Assembly (NCBI GenBank): GCA_019022495.1
Contig: JAFEKR010000006.1
Location: 2,356,001-2,420,000, forward strand
Source: Epichloe hybrida
Lineage: Eukaryota; Ascomycota; Sordariomycetes; Hypocreales; Clavicipitaceae
DNA: 64,000 bases
Reading direction: 5' to 3'
The notes beneath the pieces were generated by a model that was not told the DNA's origin, made no database searches, and saw only the letters and a program-made list of their open reading frames with translations. A program made the translations under genes and the position numbers. Below are positions 23,985 to 36,935 of this stretch, piece by piece (the first letter of the stretch is position 1; every line of letters starts with the position of its first letter).

Positions 23985-24110
23985 TACATTGTATTGTATG
24001 TATTGTATTGTATTGTATTAATACAATACAATACACAATACAATACATAGGGCAATACAATACAATACAATACATCGAAGGGCCAAAAAATACAATACAA
24101 TACAATACAA
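23985..24110. repeat. Right subterminal CAATA/TATTG array
   Basis: Mirror of the left subterminal array: TATTGTATTGTATTG then ACAATACAATACA in opposite orientations, interrupted by ATAGGGCAA and TCGAAGGGCC, ending just inside the terminal inverted repeat. The short open frames here are artefacts of the 5-bp repeat. Confidence 0.85.
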
Positions 24111-24128
24111 CAATGCTCTGGCCTTCAC

Positions 24129-24161
24129 TCCGTTTATATCTCCCCGAGCACAGTCGTGACA
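24129..24161 (+). repeat. 3' LTR of element E, right part
   Basis: Last 33 bp of the LTR, ending CGAGCACAGTCGTGACA. It is clearly less RIP-mutated than the matching end of the 5' LTR (TAAGCATAGTTATAACA). Followed directly by the TSD CTAAC. Confidence 0.93.
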
Positions 24162-24201
24162 CTAACCCCCTATTAATAACGAAATTACTTAGTATATAAA
24201 G

Positions 24202-24458
24202 TGTTAGATGCACCAAGGTCCTACGCAGGTAATAAATCCCGTATAAATTCGAAGTCGATGATAGATAGTTAGATAGCTAGAAAAAGAGAGAAGAGAGGGA
24301 AAGTCTAGATACTAGAAAAGTGAGCGAAATCCGTATGTGGGGCATAAAAGGGGGTGGCGAATTAATGCAGCCAATCGCATTACGTACATCGCGCCGGACC
24401 CATAATTAGTCTAGTCTTTAGCCACGATTAAACCAATAAAGATCTAAAGGAATTAACA
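24202..24458 (-). repeat. 3' LTR of element A (257 bp)
   Basis: As printed it starts TGTTAGATGCACCAAGG and ends AAAGGAATTAACA. The outer (left) end is less RIP-mutated than the corresponding end of the partner at 30725. Confidence 0.95.
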
Positions 24459-24649
24459 CTAGTAATCTCTCTTTTTCCTTTATAGCTAAAGAGCTCAAAA
24501 ACGCAATAAAAATCAAATCAAAGGAAAGTGTACACTAGTGGATCTCTTAATAGGAATCCGCTGCTCTAATTAGCTATCGCGGCATTAGTTAATTAAATTA
24601 ATCCGTCAGTCCTTGCCTAAGTTCCTGTCTCCTAATATCATAGGTCTCT

Positions 24650-27600
24650 TCACCTATCCTTTAATACAAATTATTAATTTGTTCGAATTAATTAAAGAGG
24701 AAAGTGATAAATTCGGCGATGATTTAGTTATTACGTCTACCGGATTATCGTTACTATTAATCCACCTGACTTCGTAAATCTTATGCCTTTTGTATAATTA
24801 ATAAAGGGCTATAATATTAATCATTAGTCTCTTCTCCTTTGTGGTTCCTAGCTTCATAAGATATTTATATAATAAAAAGGAATTAGTACAGAGAATCGTA
24901 GGAATTCAAGGCATTTTTAATCAATCCGTAATCTAATATAGAGTTATGGAAATCGCGTAGGTAATGTGTGCGCCTTAAACCATGCTATATAACTTAGAAG
25001 CAAGCGCGCTATAAGTAACTCTCTTGCTCTTTATTAAGCTGTATATAATAATATTACCTTTTACAATAAAGGTATTATTATCTTACATTATCTTGTTACT
25101 AATCACAATCACGTATCCGATCTATAAGCTTAAATCCTTGTTATTAGCAAGTGATTTATTTACGAACATAAAGAGCTTTACCTCCTTAAGGACTAAAGGA
25201 ATGTATTATAGTCCGCGCTATTAATTCTTAATCTGCTATTTAAGGTGTTTATTAAGATATATAATATCTTCTGTAAAGGGCTCTTAGTGTTAAGCTGTAA
25301 TTAAAAGGTCGTACAAAGCCTCTAGTTAATATACCATTATAATATAGCTTCCTTGCGCTTATTATTTTATATAGTCTTACTTTACTATTAGGGATTAAGA
25401 ATTAACTTCCTTAATCTTCTAACTCTAGCTTTTCTAGGTTAAGATTAGTAAGTTATTAGTGTTCTAGGTTAAGATATAGCTATTAAAGATAAGGGGATTC
25501 TTAGCGGTTAATTATTACTTTTCTTTAGCTATAAAATTAGCCTTCTAGAGCTCTTTCTCTTCTTTTTGGAAAAAGTTATTGTCGCTTAGGCCTAATATAT
25601 TATTGGTTTGCATTCTAATAATGCTAAAGAGGTTCTTATTATTTAGGGCTATAATTAATAAGCAGGGATTATAGGTTAAGGTTGTTATATTAAGGTTATC
25701 CCTGTGGTAATGGAAGTACGTTACCCACTAGTAGGTTCTGGCCTCTGTAATCCTGTAAAGAGGTCTAATTAATTTAATTACAGTCCCTTCTAGAAAGAGA
25801 TATGTAATTTGCTTTAGCAATCTCATAATAATTAGCCTTATTAGCATTATGTGCAATTAAGTGTAGGCTTACGTAATATCACGAATCCAAAGGTAAATGC
25901 CTCTTCTTTTTAATAACAAAGCAATAGCTATAATTAGTTGTTAGCTTGCTTGTTATATTATTAGCGATTACGTGAGGATAAATTCCTTTCCTTTGTTATT
26001 ATAGCCTTATATAATAAGACGAGATTTCTTGTACGGTAAGTTTGTTCCTTTGCCTTTAATCTCTTTAACTATACAAGAATTGAAGATTCTATAACCTCTG
26101 TGTTTCGCTAGGTTAAACTTAATGAATTTAAATATATCACAAGCTTGCAAAGCATTAATCTTAGCTTAATTAGACTACTTAAAGGGTTTTCCTAGGGTTA
26201 TAATCCTTCCTTCTTAGTAAAGCTAAAGGGTAAGGTTCTAATTAGCCTTTTCCTTTACTATAAGGAATGCTATGCTTAGCATCCCTCTAGTTATAATCTC
26301 TTAAATAAAGGCCTTCTCTTAATCTTTATTTATAAGTATATAGAGCTAAACTAGGCTAATATCCTTCTTAAGGCTATAAGGTCTTCTTTTCCTTACTTTT
26401 ATTCCTTTAGGGCATGGTAATAAGTCTTTAACTTAATAGCTTCCCCTTAGGGCCTTTTAGGCTTTATAAGCCTCTTTATTAGACTCTCCTACACTTATAA
26501 ATTATACTATAAGGGTCTTTCTTAGTCTCCCTTGCTTTCTCTTAGCTAGTGTCTATAGCTCTTTACTATCTTCTATTAGAGAATCTCTTTTATTAGTAGT
26601 AGTTAGTTATATAGTTACTTCTTCCTCTATATTACTAGGCTTTATCTCCTATTACTCTAGTGTATTACAGGGCTTTATCTCCTACTACTCTAGTCCCTCT
26701 ATAATACATAAGTCTTTATAGTAAGGCTTTACCACTATAAAGCGGAACTTCGCTAGGCTATAAGGCATATTAACTATATAGGTCTCTCTATTAGTAGTAA
26801 GTAGCTTATAAGGGCTATACTAGCTACCTTTCTCTCTTTACATATATATATTAGCCTATAAGGGTAGCTAATATATAGGCGCTATATTAGGGCTATTCTA
26901 GGCTCTAAGGGCATCGCAAATCTACTATAAAGCTAGAAGATATCGGACTTTGTTAGTAGCTTTATAAATTACCTTAGCATATTAAATAACAAAGACGCTT
27001 AGTAGTAACTTATCTATTATTTGTGGGTAGCCTCTAAAGACTAGCATGGTTAGGATAATACTATTTAGGCCTATAGAGTTATTAATAGCCTTAATAGCTA
27101 TTTAGAGGTATTACTCTAGCACAAGCTCCGTTCTAATTAAGTCTATAATAATATTATAGGCTTAGCATAGAGGTCTGTAGTATCTCTTAACCTTTCTAAT
27201 GCTATTATAAGCTTTAATTAGCATCTTACTAGTTTTAATTAACATTAATTAAGCATAATGCCTAAATTTAGCGGAAGTGAAGTTATTACTAGTATTATAG
27301 ATAATCTAATCTAGAGATCTGAGATAAGTATTAATCTAATATTCGCAAATTACATCCTAGATATCTTAAGCCTTTTACTTCTTTAGATTAAGGAATTAGG
27401 CTACTTAGAATAAGGTTACTAAATTAATAATATAAAGCACTAGTTAGCTATCGATTTACATAATATTAATGATAATCTTGTAGTTAAATTTGTGATTGTC
27501 CTTAATCGTAAACTTAAATTAACTAGGAGCCTTTCTATATATCTAGTAATAGTAGTAGACTTTAGTTAATTCCTTAATTACCTAGCGTTTAACTTCGTAA

Positions 27601-30050
27601 CTAGCTTAGTAAAGGATCTTTGTAAGTTATTAAATAGAAGGGTAACTAAGTTAATAATATAATTAATGGATATCTCCTTCTAAAAGGTAGAAGGTAACTA
27701 TTTCTCTTACTTCTAGTAACTACTAAGGATAGCCCTATTGTTATATGATAGGTATAGTCTTATTGCCTTAGATAAGTATATTAGTAAGGTTATTAATCTT
27801 AACTTATATTTTATCTATATTAGTAATTAAGAAGAGAAAGGGGGTAGCTATATTAAGGACGTAGAATTTAAGCTCTCTAAGTTCTATAGGTATATAAAGG
27901 ATTCCTCTTATAACTACTAATCTAGCGCTAAATATAATAATTTAGGGTTTATAGGGGGTTACCTTTAATAAAGGTATTAATCTTAATAAAGCCTTTACTT
28001 ATACCTCTCCTATAGTTAACTTTCCTATAGCGCTAGTGTTAGGCATAATCCCTCTAAAGACCTCTTTAGAATAGTGTTCTTTAGAGATATAGTAAATTAA
28101 GCCTTTATTACACTCTTATAGCTTATAGAGCTCCTACCTAAGGAATATGTGTTAGAAGGCTTGATTATTTAGGGTTATAAGAATATTAATATTAGTAGTG
28201 TTGTGGTTAGTCTATAATCTAGAGTAGAAGAATTATATAATGCTTAGGTATGCTATTAATAGTAGCTTCTTTATATTATTATTATCATCTTTAGCTTCTA
28301 TGTAAGCTAAAAGATATAATTCCTAATTTTAACCTAAGCTTTTATTAGGCTTATTATTATCCTGCCCTTTATAGAAGGTAAGTAATACCTAGAATCTCTT
28401 CTCTAAAGGGGGTATATAATATGTTTTACTAGCCTACTAGCGGTCCTTTTCCTTTTAATATTCTTTAGCGAAGTAATTAGAGAACTAGTAGCTGTTCTTA
28501 CTATATATAAAGTAGCGCTTAGTGCTTAGCCTAGGGCTCTATCTATAATAACTTCCTTTACCACAGGGGGATAATTACTATCTATACTAATAATTAGTAA
28601 ATATAGCCTCTAGAGGGTCTCCTTATTAGTACTAAAGGTATTAGGAGAACTTCTTATTTAATTCCGTAATAGTAATTACCTTATAGAGGTCTCTAGTAAG
28701 ACTTTTAAAGCCTATAAAGTATATGTATTCCACTATTTAACATTTAGGCACACTAGCTATAGCGTTTAAGGCCTGCTTATAAAGTTTAGTATTTACTATT
28801 TTAGCAGGGTATAGGCCTCTATAGATCTTCTTAAGGGTTAATAATATAATCTTAAGGCACTTAAGCTTGCTTTTATTAGGATTCTTCTTAATTATGCTCT
28901 TTAGTGTTATGCTACTCTACTTATAGTAATAGAATTACTAGTTACTTTTTGTCTTAAAGCGTTAATAAATATAAGTAATTATCTCTTTATAGGAATAGTT
29001 ATTCCTAAAGAGGTAATTAAGGTAGTATTACTTAGTATTACCTATTAATATAATAGGGAAAGCCTTCTAATAATATGTTTAAGGAAAGTTAATTCTATTA
29101 TACTTATTTTTAAAGAGCGTAATCTTTAGTATTAAGAAGTTATATAGCTTTTTACTATAGTGGTTGCTATCCTTATATATTTTTATAAGCTCTAAGATTT
29201 TCTTTATAATCTAATCTTTAGAGGGGAATTACTATAAAGGCATAATTTATTATAAATAACGGTCCACTAGTTATTCTTAATAATAATTATCTAGATAGAG
29301 CTATTAATATAATAGGGATTATTACAGGGGTTCTTATAAGGGTTTAAGTAATCTCTAGGGTTAGGGAAAGTTAATTTCTAGGGTAGGTTATTAGGGCTAT
29401 TAATATTAAGGTTCTAGGGGCTTGGAAGATTATAGTCTTTCTTATAATCTTTCCTATAACTAAAGGGGCATTAAGGTTTAATAAAGCACTTCCTTAAGTG
29501 ATGCTAGGATTAAATATCCTAGGCCTTGCCTAATAAGGACGCTGTAATCTTGTAAAGAATTATATAATTCTCTAATAATATCCTTAAATACCCTTTTAAA
29601 GGTGTCTTTAAACTAGCCTTTAAAGTCTTCTTAGAATAATTCCTATAGGTTATTATCTCTCTATCCTTAATGCTTACTAAGGTTAATAAATCTTGTAATT
29701 TAGTTATTAAGCTTAAGCTATATAGTAGTCTCTAAATCTAGTTTAATAGATTCTTTCTAGTTATATAAGAATTTATAAGTAAGCTATTAAAGGCATAGGG
29801 GTAATTTATGCCTTTAAGGTCTCTTAGGGGTGATAATTAGAGCCTTACTATTACTAGTAGCCCTTCCTCTTATAGAAGGTCTAGATTCCTCTGCTATTTT
29901 TAACTATAAAAGAAATATTACTAATTTATTATTTTTACTACTAATTAAGCTCCTATGTTTGCCTGTTACCATTATAAGGTTCTTCTTTCGCTTTTTAGGA
30001 GCATTATTACTCTAATGAAATTAGAAGATCGCGAAAACAGGAAAAAAACA
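24650..30050 (-). pseudogene. Element A copia gag-pol (decayed)
   Basis: The reverse strand carries the same polyprotein as element B. Near 24780-24880 it encodes the typical ascomycete copia RNase H end, of the form LGTTKEKRLMINIMAL. Integrase, RT and RNase H lie right to left between about 28 and 24.6 kb, and gag about 28-30 kb. Numerous TAA/TAG codons. Limits are approximate. Plus-strand open frames here (for example 29830-30015) are antisense. Confidence 0.75.
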
Positions 30051-30724
30051 GAAGAAAAAGCAGTAGAAGTAGCAAAAGCAGTAACAAGAATAAATCAATA
30101 GAGATAAAGAAAGCAATAGAAGTTCTAAAAGTAACTAGAAAATAATAGGAAAAGTAATAAGGGAATAACAGGAATTACCACTTCCTATTTTTCGTGAAAA
30201 GAAGGGAAGGAGGTAATCTCTTTTTCTTACTAATAAGCATAGGGCAAATAGCACTAATAATAAAGGGGGCAAAAAAAAAAAAAACAAGCAGTAGATACTT
30301 ATAGGGAGAGATTAAAGGTCTGTTAGATAAAGGGAATATTTATAGAGAAGTTATAGATATATTAGCTAGCTTAGCTAAGGTTATTTAACGTTAGGTTTAA
30401 AATAAATACCTCGCGGCAATAGATTCAGTTAGTTAGTTAGTTTTCTCGTAATAGATAATAAAATCAACAATTAATAATAATATCCTAGATAAATATAACA
30501 AAGTTATATCCCTAAGCCTAAGGGTTAATAGATTAATTCCTTAGAAGCCTAATAAGCCTATAACTAGGATTCTAGTCTCTTCCTTTAGCACACTTATATA
30601 GTTATGCCTCTCTACTATAATAACTATTATAGTATAATAAGGGGTAGTAGTAGTAGTGTCTATAGAAATATCTTTTCTTATAATACCTAGCTTATCTATA
30701 GTTATAAAGTTAACCACTAATTAG

Positions 30725-30981
30725 TATTAGATACACTAAGGTCCTACATAAGTAATAAATCCTATATAAATTTAAAGTTAATAATAGATAGTTAGATAGC
30801 TAGAAAAAGAGAGAAGAGAGGGAAAGTCTAGATGCTAGAAAAGTAAGCAAAATCCGTATATAGGGCATAAAAGGGGGTGGCGAATTAATGTAACTAATCG
30901 CATCGCGTGCATTGCGCCGGACTCACAATTAGTCCGGTCTTTAGCCACGATTAAACCGATGAAGATCCGAAGGAATTAACA
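30725..30981 (-). repeat. 5' LTR of element A (257 bp)
   Basis: Same length as its partner. It starts TATTAGATACACTAAGG (altered from TGTTAGATGCACC) and ends AAGGAATTAACA at the outer edge, where it is least mutated. Confidence 0.95.
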
Positions 30982-30986
30982 TAAAG

Positions 30987-33900
30987 AGCATTAGATTTAA
31001 TAATAGCCCTAATAATACAGATAGGCTAGTACCTACAAGCTTCTTTACTTATAGAACCTAGATTAATAGCGAAAGAATGGTTTAATTCCTAATAAGGTAA
31101 GTAGCTTATTATAGTCTAAGCAAAGAAGACCCCTTTTAGCAGGAACTCATGAACAAAGCCCTAGTGATGTTTATATTAGAAGATTGCTATTCCTATGCAA
31201 TATTCTAAGGGATCATGCCTAATACAGGAGCTGTAAAGTTCTCTACAGCAGGGCACCCTTAATTTCTTACTTTATAATATTAGATACCTATATTATAGCT
31301 TAATAAATTAACAGAGAAGAAGGCATTAGTTAAATTCGGCGTAGGAGACCTGATTATTGCGCTTAGAGTGGCTATAGTGCCTACTCCCTTTAGAAACATT
31401 CTCTTTTAGGTTGTCCTTATAAACACTCTATTTCTTTTATTCCTTAATAATATAGACTATTTAAAGATTAAATTTAATATCTCTAAGAACACGCTATAAT
31501 AAGGAAACATTAAAGTCCCTATTATACATAAATAAGGCTACGCCTAGATGCTCCTTATATAGAAAGAAGAAGTAGTTGCTTAGAGCTACCTTATAGAAGG
31601 TAAGCTATAGTAATTACACCGCTGCTTTAGATATCTATTAATCTAACGCTTATATAAGGTTCTTTGTAAATTAGGGTATAACATTAATATTAAAGCTATT
31701 AGGAAGCTAACAAGAATTTACTACTAATGCTAGATACATGTAAATAGCCCTAATCGCTTTAAGTTTACTCTTAAGGATAAGTATAGCTTTAATTATAAAG
31801 TAATAGTAGATATCTTCTACCTAAATAGCAACTGCCCTATACTCTACGCTATAGATATAGCTATAGTGTTTAACATAGCGAAATTCCTTAATAATATCTT
31901 TACGAAAATAACCTAGGAAGCCCTCTAAATATACTAGATTAATGCTTACCTAGGCCCCCTAGACTTTATTATTACAGACACTAGAACAAACTTCCACGGC
32001 AATGAATTTAGATAATTTGTAGCTTTAATATTAATTTTAATTAAGGAAGTCCCTATTAAGGCACACTATAGCATAGGGAAGGTTAAAAGGTATTATAGGC
32101 CGCTCTAAAGAGCCTATAATATAATTAGACGCAAATGCCCTATAACACTAGAACCTATTACCCTTTAAATAGCAATTAAGGCCCTAAATAACACCGCAGG
32201 CCCTAATAGCCTTATCCTAACCCTCCTTATCTTTAGAGCTTACCTATATATAATAAATAAGTCCCTACTATTACCTAATATTACATAGTATGTAATTATA
32301 GTATAGAAGGCTACTAAAGAGATTAAGAGACTTTACGCTATCTAAAAGGTTAATAAAGCCCTTACTAAACGTAATAGCCTAGATACCTTAAAGACCCTTA
32401 GCTTACTACTTAGATTAAAGGTTAAGGTCTGGTAAGAAGGTAAGGGATAGTTAGGTTTATATAAGCTACTAGTAATTACTAGAGAAAGCTATATACTTAA
32501 TATGCCTAGAGGCCTAAAGACCTTTAGGTTAATATCTATTAAGCCTTACTATAATAATCCTAGTGTAAAGAAGATAGCAGAGCCTAGTGAAGAGAAAGGA
32601 GAAAAAGGGCAAGAGGCCTATAATAAGAATATAGTACTACTAATACTACTAAAGTAAGGACGCGGAAGGCTATAGAAGAACCCTCCTATAATACCTTAAG
32701 GTACTAATACCTTCCTATTAGCAAAAGAATATAGTAACCTAGCTCTTATAATTCAGCTATATAAGGAAGGAATTATTAAGACCCCTAGCAAACCTTTTAA
32801 GCTATTAACAAAAGTAGAAATTAACACTCTAATTAAGTAAGGTATATTTAAATTTATTATATTTAATAAGGAAGAATATAGTGGAATTTAAATCTTTAAT
32901 TCCTGGATTATTAATAAGATCAAGGGTAAGATAATAAAACCTTATAAAAAGTCACGCCTTATGATCTAAGGGTGTGAGGATAAAGGGAAATAGGCTATTC
33001 TCACATAGGCCCTAATGATTTAACGCGCGAGCTAATGTCTTATCCTTGTGATAGCCCTGTCCGTAAGATTAAGGAAATTCCTTATCTAGCTAAGGGATAT
33101 CTATTAGGCTTATATACAGGCCTATACATTACTAAAGCGTCTAATCCTAGCGCGCTTGCTGATTTAGATATAGCATCTCTACCCGCCTAGTATAATCTAA
33201 AGGGTTATAAAACCCCTTTACAGGCTCATAGAGGTAGGAACATACTAGTAGGTTATATATTATAAGTATTACAGAGAGAACCTCTAGATAGAAACCTCTA
33301 TATATAATCCCTGCCTGCTTATAACTACGAAGGAAAGCCCTGACTTTACCTGCATTAGAATGTAAACTAATAATATAATTAGCCTCTTAGATAAGAAGTT
33401 CTCTAAGAAGGAAGAGACCTAGCTTACTATAGTAGGCTTTAACGCAAAGCTAAAGCAATTCCTAACTTAGGACTACTCTCTTACGTTCAATAGTAGCATT
33501 ATCTTGCTAGAGAATAATACTATTAAGATCTAGCAGAAAGGGCAGAGTAATAAGTTAGAGTTAGTTCTAATAACTAACTTAAAGCGTAAATATATTAAGC
33601 AGAGGGCCCGAGGCGCTTACATCACCTTAATCTATTAACTAGAGGCTTGCTTTAACCTATCTATTACTACATAACACTAGGAGCTAACCCTAGAGGACAT
33701 GAAAGCCCTTAATCGCTACCTAAAGTAGCAGATAAATCACCTAGAGAGAGGTCTGATGTTTATCCTAATTAACCTTAAGAAGGCAAAGCTCTTCGCCTTT
33801 ATAGATAGATCCTTTGCTAATAACTAGGACCTATCCTTATAACTAGGATATATACTTATCCTAGTAAACAAAGACTATACTGATAGTAAGTTTATAATTA

Positions 33901-34310
33901 AAGGCAATATTATACACTTTAGCTTAACAAAGAGTAAGAGAGTCACATAAAGCGTGCTTGCCTTAGAAGTCTATAGTATAGTAGCTAGTGTTAATATAGC
34001 TCATGTAATTATAACTACCCTAAACTTAGTTACTAACTAACTAAAGCTCCCGAAGATCCTAGTTATTACATATATAGATTCATACTCCTTATATAAGTGC
34101 CTTATTAAGCTTAGTATAACAAAGGAGAAACGCCTAATAATTAATATTATAGCCCTTTAATAGTTATATAAACGCTAAGAACTCTATAAGATCTAATAGA
34201 TTAACAAAGAGAATAACCTAGCTAATACCTTCACAAAGGCATTACCTAATAAGGCCCTTAAGAGCTTTATCTTAACTAACTAGATAACTATCCGGATAGA
34301 GGGATAGGTT
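30987..34310 (+). pseudogene. Element D copia pol (decayed)
   Basis: Continuation of D beyond element A. Legible pieces include the protease/spacer region (VPTPFRNILF then LFLNNIDYLKIKFN, about 31370-31480), the pre-integrase and integrase core (FLNNIFTKIT then LGPLDFIITDTRTNFHGNEF, about 31890-32015), the post-integrase block PRGLKTFRLISIKPYYNNP (about 32500), RT IFNSWIINKIKGK (about 32900), and the RNase H end TKEKRLIINIIAL then NNLANTFTKALPNKALKSF (about 34120-34270). Gln and Trp codons are replaced by stops throughout. Confidence 0.82.
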
Positions 34311-34781
34311 ACCTACGCGTAACACATACGTAGTAAGAGGAAAAGGTAATCCTCTAGGAGGGTAGCCATAGGGACGAGATAGTGATATATAGGGGACCTA
34401 TGCCCCTATAGTTAACATCCCTAGCGGCTATAACCACACTAGCCTACTAGGCCCTCCTAGTAAACCATAGAAATTAATAGTAGTACGTAAGAGAATAAAG
34501 GTATTGCTAAGGAGGAGGAAGATATTATATATACACTATAGTGTAGTATATGTGTTATTTTGAGGAAAAGAATGGATTTAGAAGGACTTACTTATTCTTA
34601 CATAGGCTCATAGGCTAAGTAAGATTATTATTTCCCTTTTATTAGTAACTATACACCTAGATAAGCTATAAGTTCTTTTCCTTATATCCCTTATTAATCA
34701 CATTCTTAATCTATCTTTCCTTTTTTATTTCTATAATTAATATCACGTGTTAATAATTATGTTAAAAGAGAGAAGTTCTAG

Positions 34782-35088
34782 TGTTAGAATAAAGGTGATA
34801 TTAATCGCGCGTCGCAGCCGCAATTACCTAGCAGAAGCTTAGGCTGCGCGCGGACCCTATACGTGACCTATAACCTAGCACGTTAATTAGCTAGGAAATA
34901 TAGGGACATAAACGCGTAACCTCTTTTCCCTTTATATATTATAACTTCTAGCTTTTTACCTCTCTTTTCCTACAACTTAATTAATCATGATAACAAATAA
35001 CGTAGCCTAGAATAGATAATCAATGACGATACTATTCTTCGGGCTCACGACTGTATTACATTGAATTCAATACCCTGTGAATCCAACA
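34782..35088 (+). repeat. 3' LTR of element D (307 bp)
   Basis: Starts TGTTAGAATAAAGG and ends CCCTGTGAATCCAACA, followed by TSD AGAAC. It has the same length as the 5' LTR. Its right end is less mutated than that of the 5' copy, and its left end more. Confidence 0.95.
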
Positions 35089-35093
35089 AGAAC

Positions 35094-36678
35094 TTATAGT
35101 TAGATAGTCTAATTATATTATTAGTTTATATCCCTATACACACGAAGGTTAGGTTCTTCTTTATTATTATAAGTAGGCATAGGTTAAACATAGAGGTCAT
35201 TATCTAGAGCATTTCTCTATAGTAATAATAATATATTACTTACTAGTAGGTGCTAGCTTTTATAATACTATATAAAGGCTTAATTACTTATATTATTATA
35301 CTTATAGGGTATAGGTAATAGATTTAGATAGGGATTCAGGCTAGGATTATATAACTAAGAAGCATTTATGCTTACACATAGGCCTATATAATATTACAAA
35401 GCTAGAGGATAAGGCCTAGTAATAATAACGTAGGTGTTATCGCGAGGATTAATCGCTAGCTAGCTTGTTAGATTATTAGGGCCTATGTGAGAATTACTAG
35501 CTTCTCTTTATTACTATAGCCTTAGATTACGAGCCTTAACTTCTTATATAGATTTATTATCTTGCCCTTTACCTTGTTAATAATATAGGAATTAAAAATT
35601 CGAGTTTCACTATGCTCTCTTTTATTATACTTAATAAATTTAAACATACCTTGTTTAATTAAAGTATTGATTTTAGCTTTAGTAAACTACTTAAAGGGTT
35701 CGCTAGGGGTCTTAATAATTCCTTCCTTACGTAATTAAATCGCAAGCTTAAGATCAAAGCTTTCCTTAGCTAATAGAAAGACGTCAGTCTTATCTTTTAT
35801 TTAATCTATATAATTAACATTAGACATAATAATAGGAGGGTTCTTTTAAGGTCTTCTAGGTCCTTGCCTTAGGGGATTAATAGGAGAGGTAGTTATAGGC
35901 TATAGAGGGGTATCTTAGTCCTTTATGCTCTTAAGAGGTCTCTCTTTATTAGAATCTTTATAAAAAGGCCTAATAGAGGTTAATCTAAAGGCCTTAGGGC
36001 CTTAAGGGAGCTTAAGAGTATAAGTCTTACCTTCTATAGCTAATAGCTTATAGGGGCCCTTCTATCCCTTACCTTCGCGCTACACATATATAAGTAATCC
36101 TAGTAAAAGGTTAATAGTTATAGAGGTATTAGGACTGTTTCTTGTAGTAAGGGTATCGCTAACCTTCTATTAGGCATAAATGCGCTTAACTTCCTTTATT
36201 ACTAGTTAGATCGCAAGGGCTTGTTACGTAATATCTAGCGATAGAGGCGATTCCTTGACTATATAAGAATACACGCTAAAGATAAGGACTATTAGCATAA
36301 GACTATTTAATCCTATGGTGTTATTTATAGCTTTAACTACTATTTGTAACGCTATAGGCTCTGGCGTTATTAGGTATTCTTGTCTAATAATATTATAGGC
36401 TCTTTAGAGCAGCCTATGATATTATTTAACCTTACTAATGCTATAGTAAGCCTTAATAGGGATGTCTTTAATCTTAATTACTATTAATAATGTAAGCTAC
36501 TTAAATTCCTTGCCTCTAAAGGTTATTCTAGTGTCTATAATAATTAAATCCAGGGGGCCTAGGTAGATATTAATCTAGTAAAGATAGAGTGCTTCCTACG
36601 TAGTCTTTGCAGAAATATCCTTAATAAATCTAGCTATATTAAAGGATATAGCTATATTAATAACTTATAGGATAGGGC
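35094..36678 (-). pseudogene. Element F copia integrase/RT portion (decayed)
   Basis: Minus-strand continuation of F between the D and B insertions. The reverse complement parallels D from about 31840 to 33390 (integrase core through early RT). Stops from RIP are throughout. The break at 36678 is the B insertion; F resumes at 43466. Confidence 0.72.
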
Positions 36679-36935
36679 TGTTGATTCCTTCGGATCTTCA
36701 TCGGTTCAATCGTGGCCAAAGACCAGACTAATTGTGGGTCCAGCGCGATGCACGCGGTGCGATTAGCTGCATTAATTTGCCACCCCCTTTTATGCCCTAT
36801 ATATAGATTTCGCTTACTTTTCTAGCATCTAGACTTTCCCTCTCTTCTCTCTTTTTCTAGCTATCTAACTATTTATTATTAACTTCGAATTTATACGGGA
36901 TTTATTACCTACGTAAGACCTTAGTGTATTTAATA
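36679..36935 (+). repeat. 5' LTR of element B (257 bp)
   Basis: Starts TGTTGATTCCTTCGG (clean outer end) and ends AGTGTATTTAATA, a RIP-altered form of the GGTGCATCCAACA seen in the 3' LTR. Confidence 0.95.

Larger units (their letters stand above)
21996..24120. mobile_element. hAT-like non-autonomous DNA transposon (2125 bp)
   Basis: Ends in the perfect 10-bp inverted repeat CAGAGCATTG/CAATGCTCTG and is flanked by the 8-bp direct repeat GCCTTCAC (21988-21995 and 24121-24128). An 8-bp TSD and CAG-starting termini are hAT hallmarks. Removing the element plus one TSD copy restores a 267-bp LTR identical in length to its partner, which proves the boundaries. No transposase is visible; the inside is AT-rich and made largely of repeats (subterminal CAATA arrays, 10-bp, 98-bp and roughly 150-bp units). 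The youngest insertion resolved in the nest. Confidence 0.9.
14218..24161 (+). mobile_element. Element E: Ty3/gypsy chromovirus, inserted in D
   Basis: The 5' LTR is 14218-14484 (267 bp). The 3' LTR is 21762-21995 plus 24129-24161 (234 + 33 = 267 bp), split by a hAT-like element. The TSD is CTAAC at 14213-14217 and 24162-24166. Without the insertion the element is about 7.8 kb. The order protease, RT, RNase H, integrase, chromodomain identifies it as a chromovirus. A purine tract AGGGGGGTAGCA precedes the 3' LTR. Confidence 0.95.
24202..30981 (-). mobile_element. Element A: Ty1/copia retrotransposon, minus strand, inserted in D
   Basis: Two 257-bp LTRs (24202-24458 and 30725-30981) with perfect 5-bp TSD TAAAG (24197-24201 and 30982-30986). 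Total 6780 bp. Transcription runs right to left. Same family as B (6782 bp) and H. Inserted in the D body just after its E insertion point. Confidence 0.95.
11543..35088 (+). mobile_element. Element D: Ty1/copia retrotransposon, split by E and A
   Basis: The two 307-bp LTRs (11543-11849 and 34782-35088) are flanked by AGAAC at 11538-11542 and 35089-35093. The body is 11850-14217, then 24167-24201, then 30987-34781; removing E (TSD CTAAC) and A (TSD TAAAG) joins the pieces into an element of about 6.8 kb. The coding order gag, protease, integrase, RT, RNase H is that of copia. It is inserted in element F. A second, truncated copy (D2) begins at 52314. Confidence 0.92.

Noticed and set aside
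23950..24216. Open frames on both strands with repeated YCIVLYC or NTIQY peptides
   Set aside because: They are translations of the 5-bp CAATA array at the right end of the hAT-like element.
29830..30015. 61-residue hydrophobic open frame, mirrored at 37641-37826
   Set aside because: It is antisense to the leader/gag region of elements A and B. It occurs twice only because the element does.
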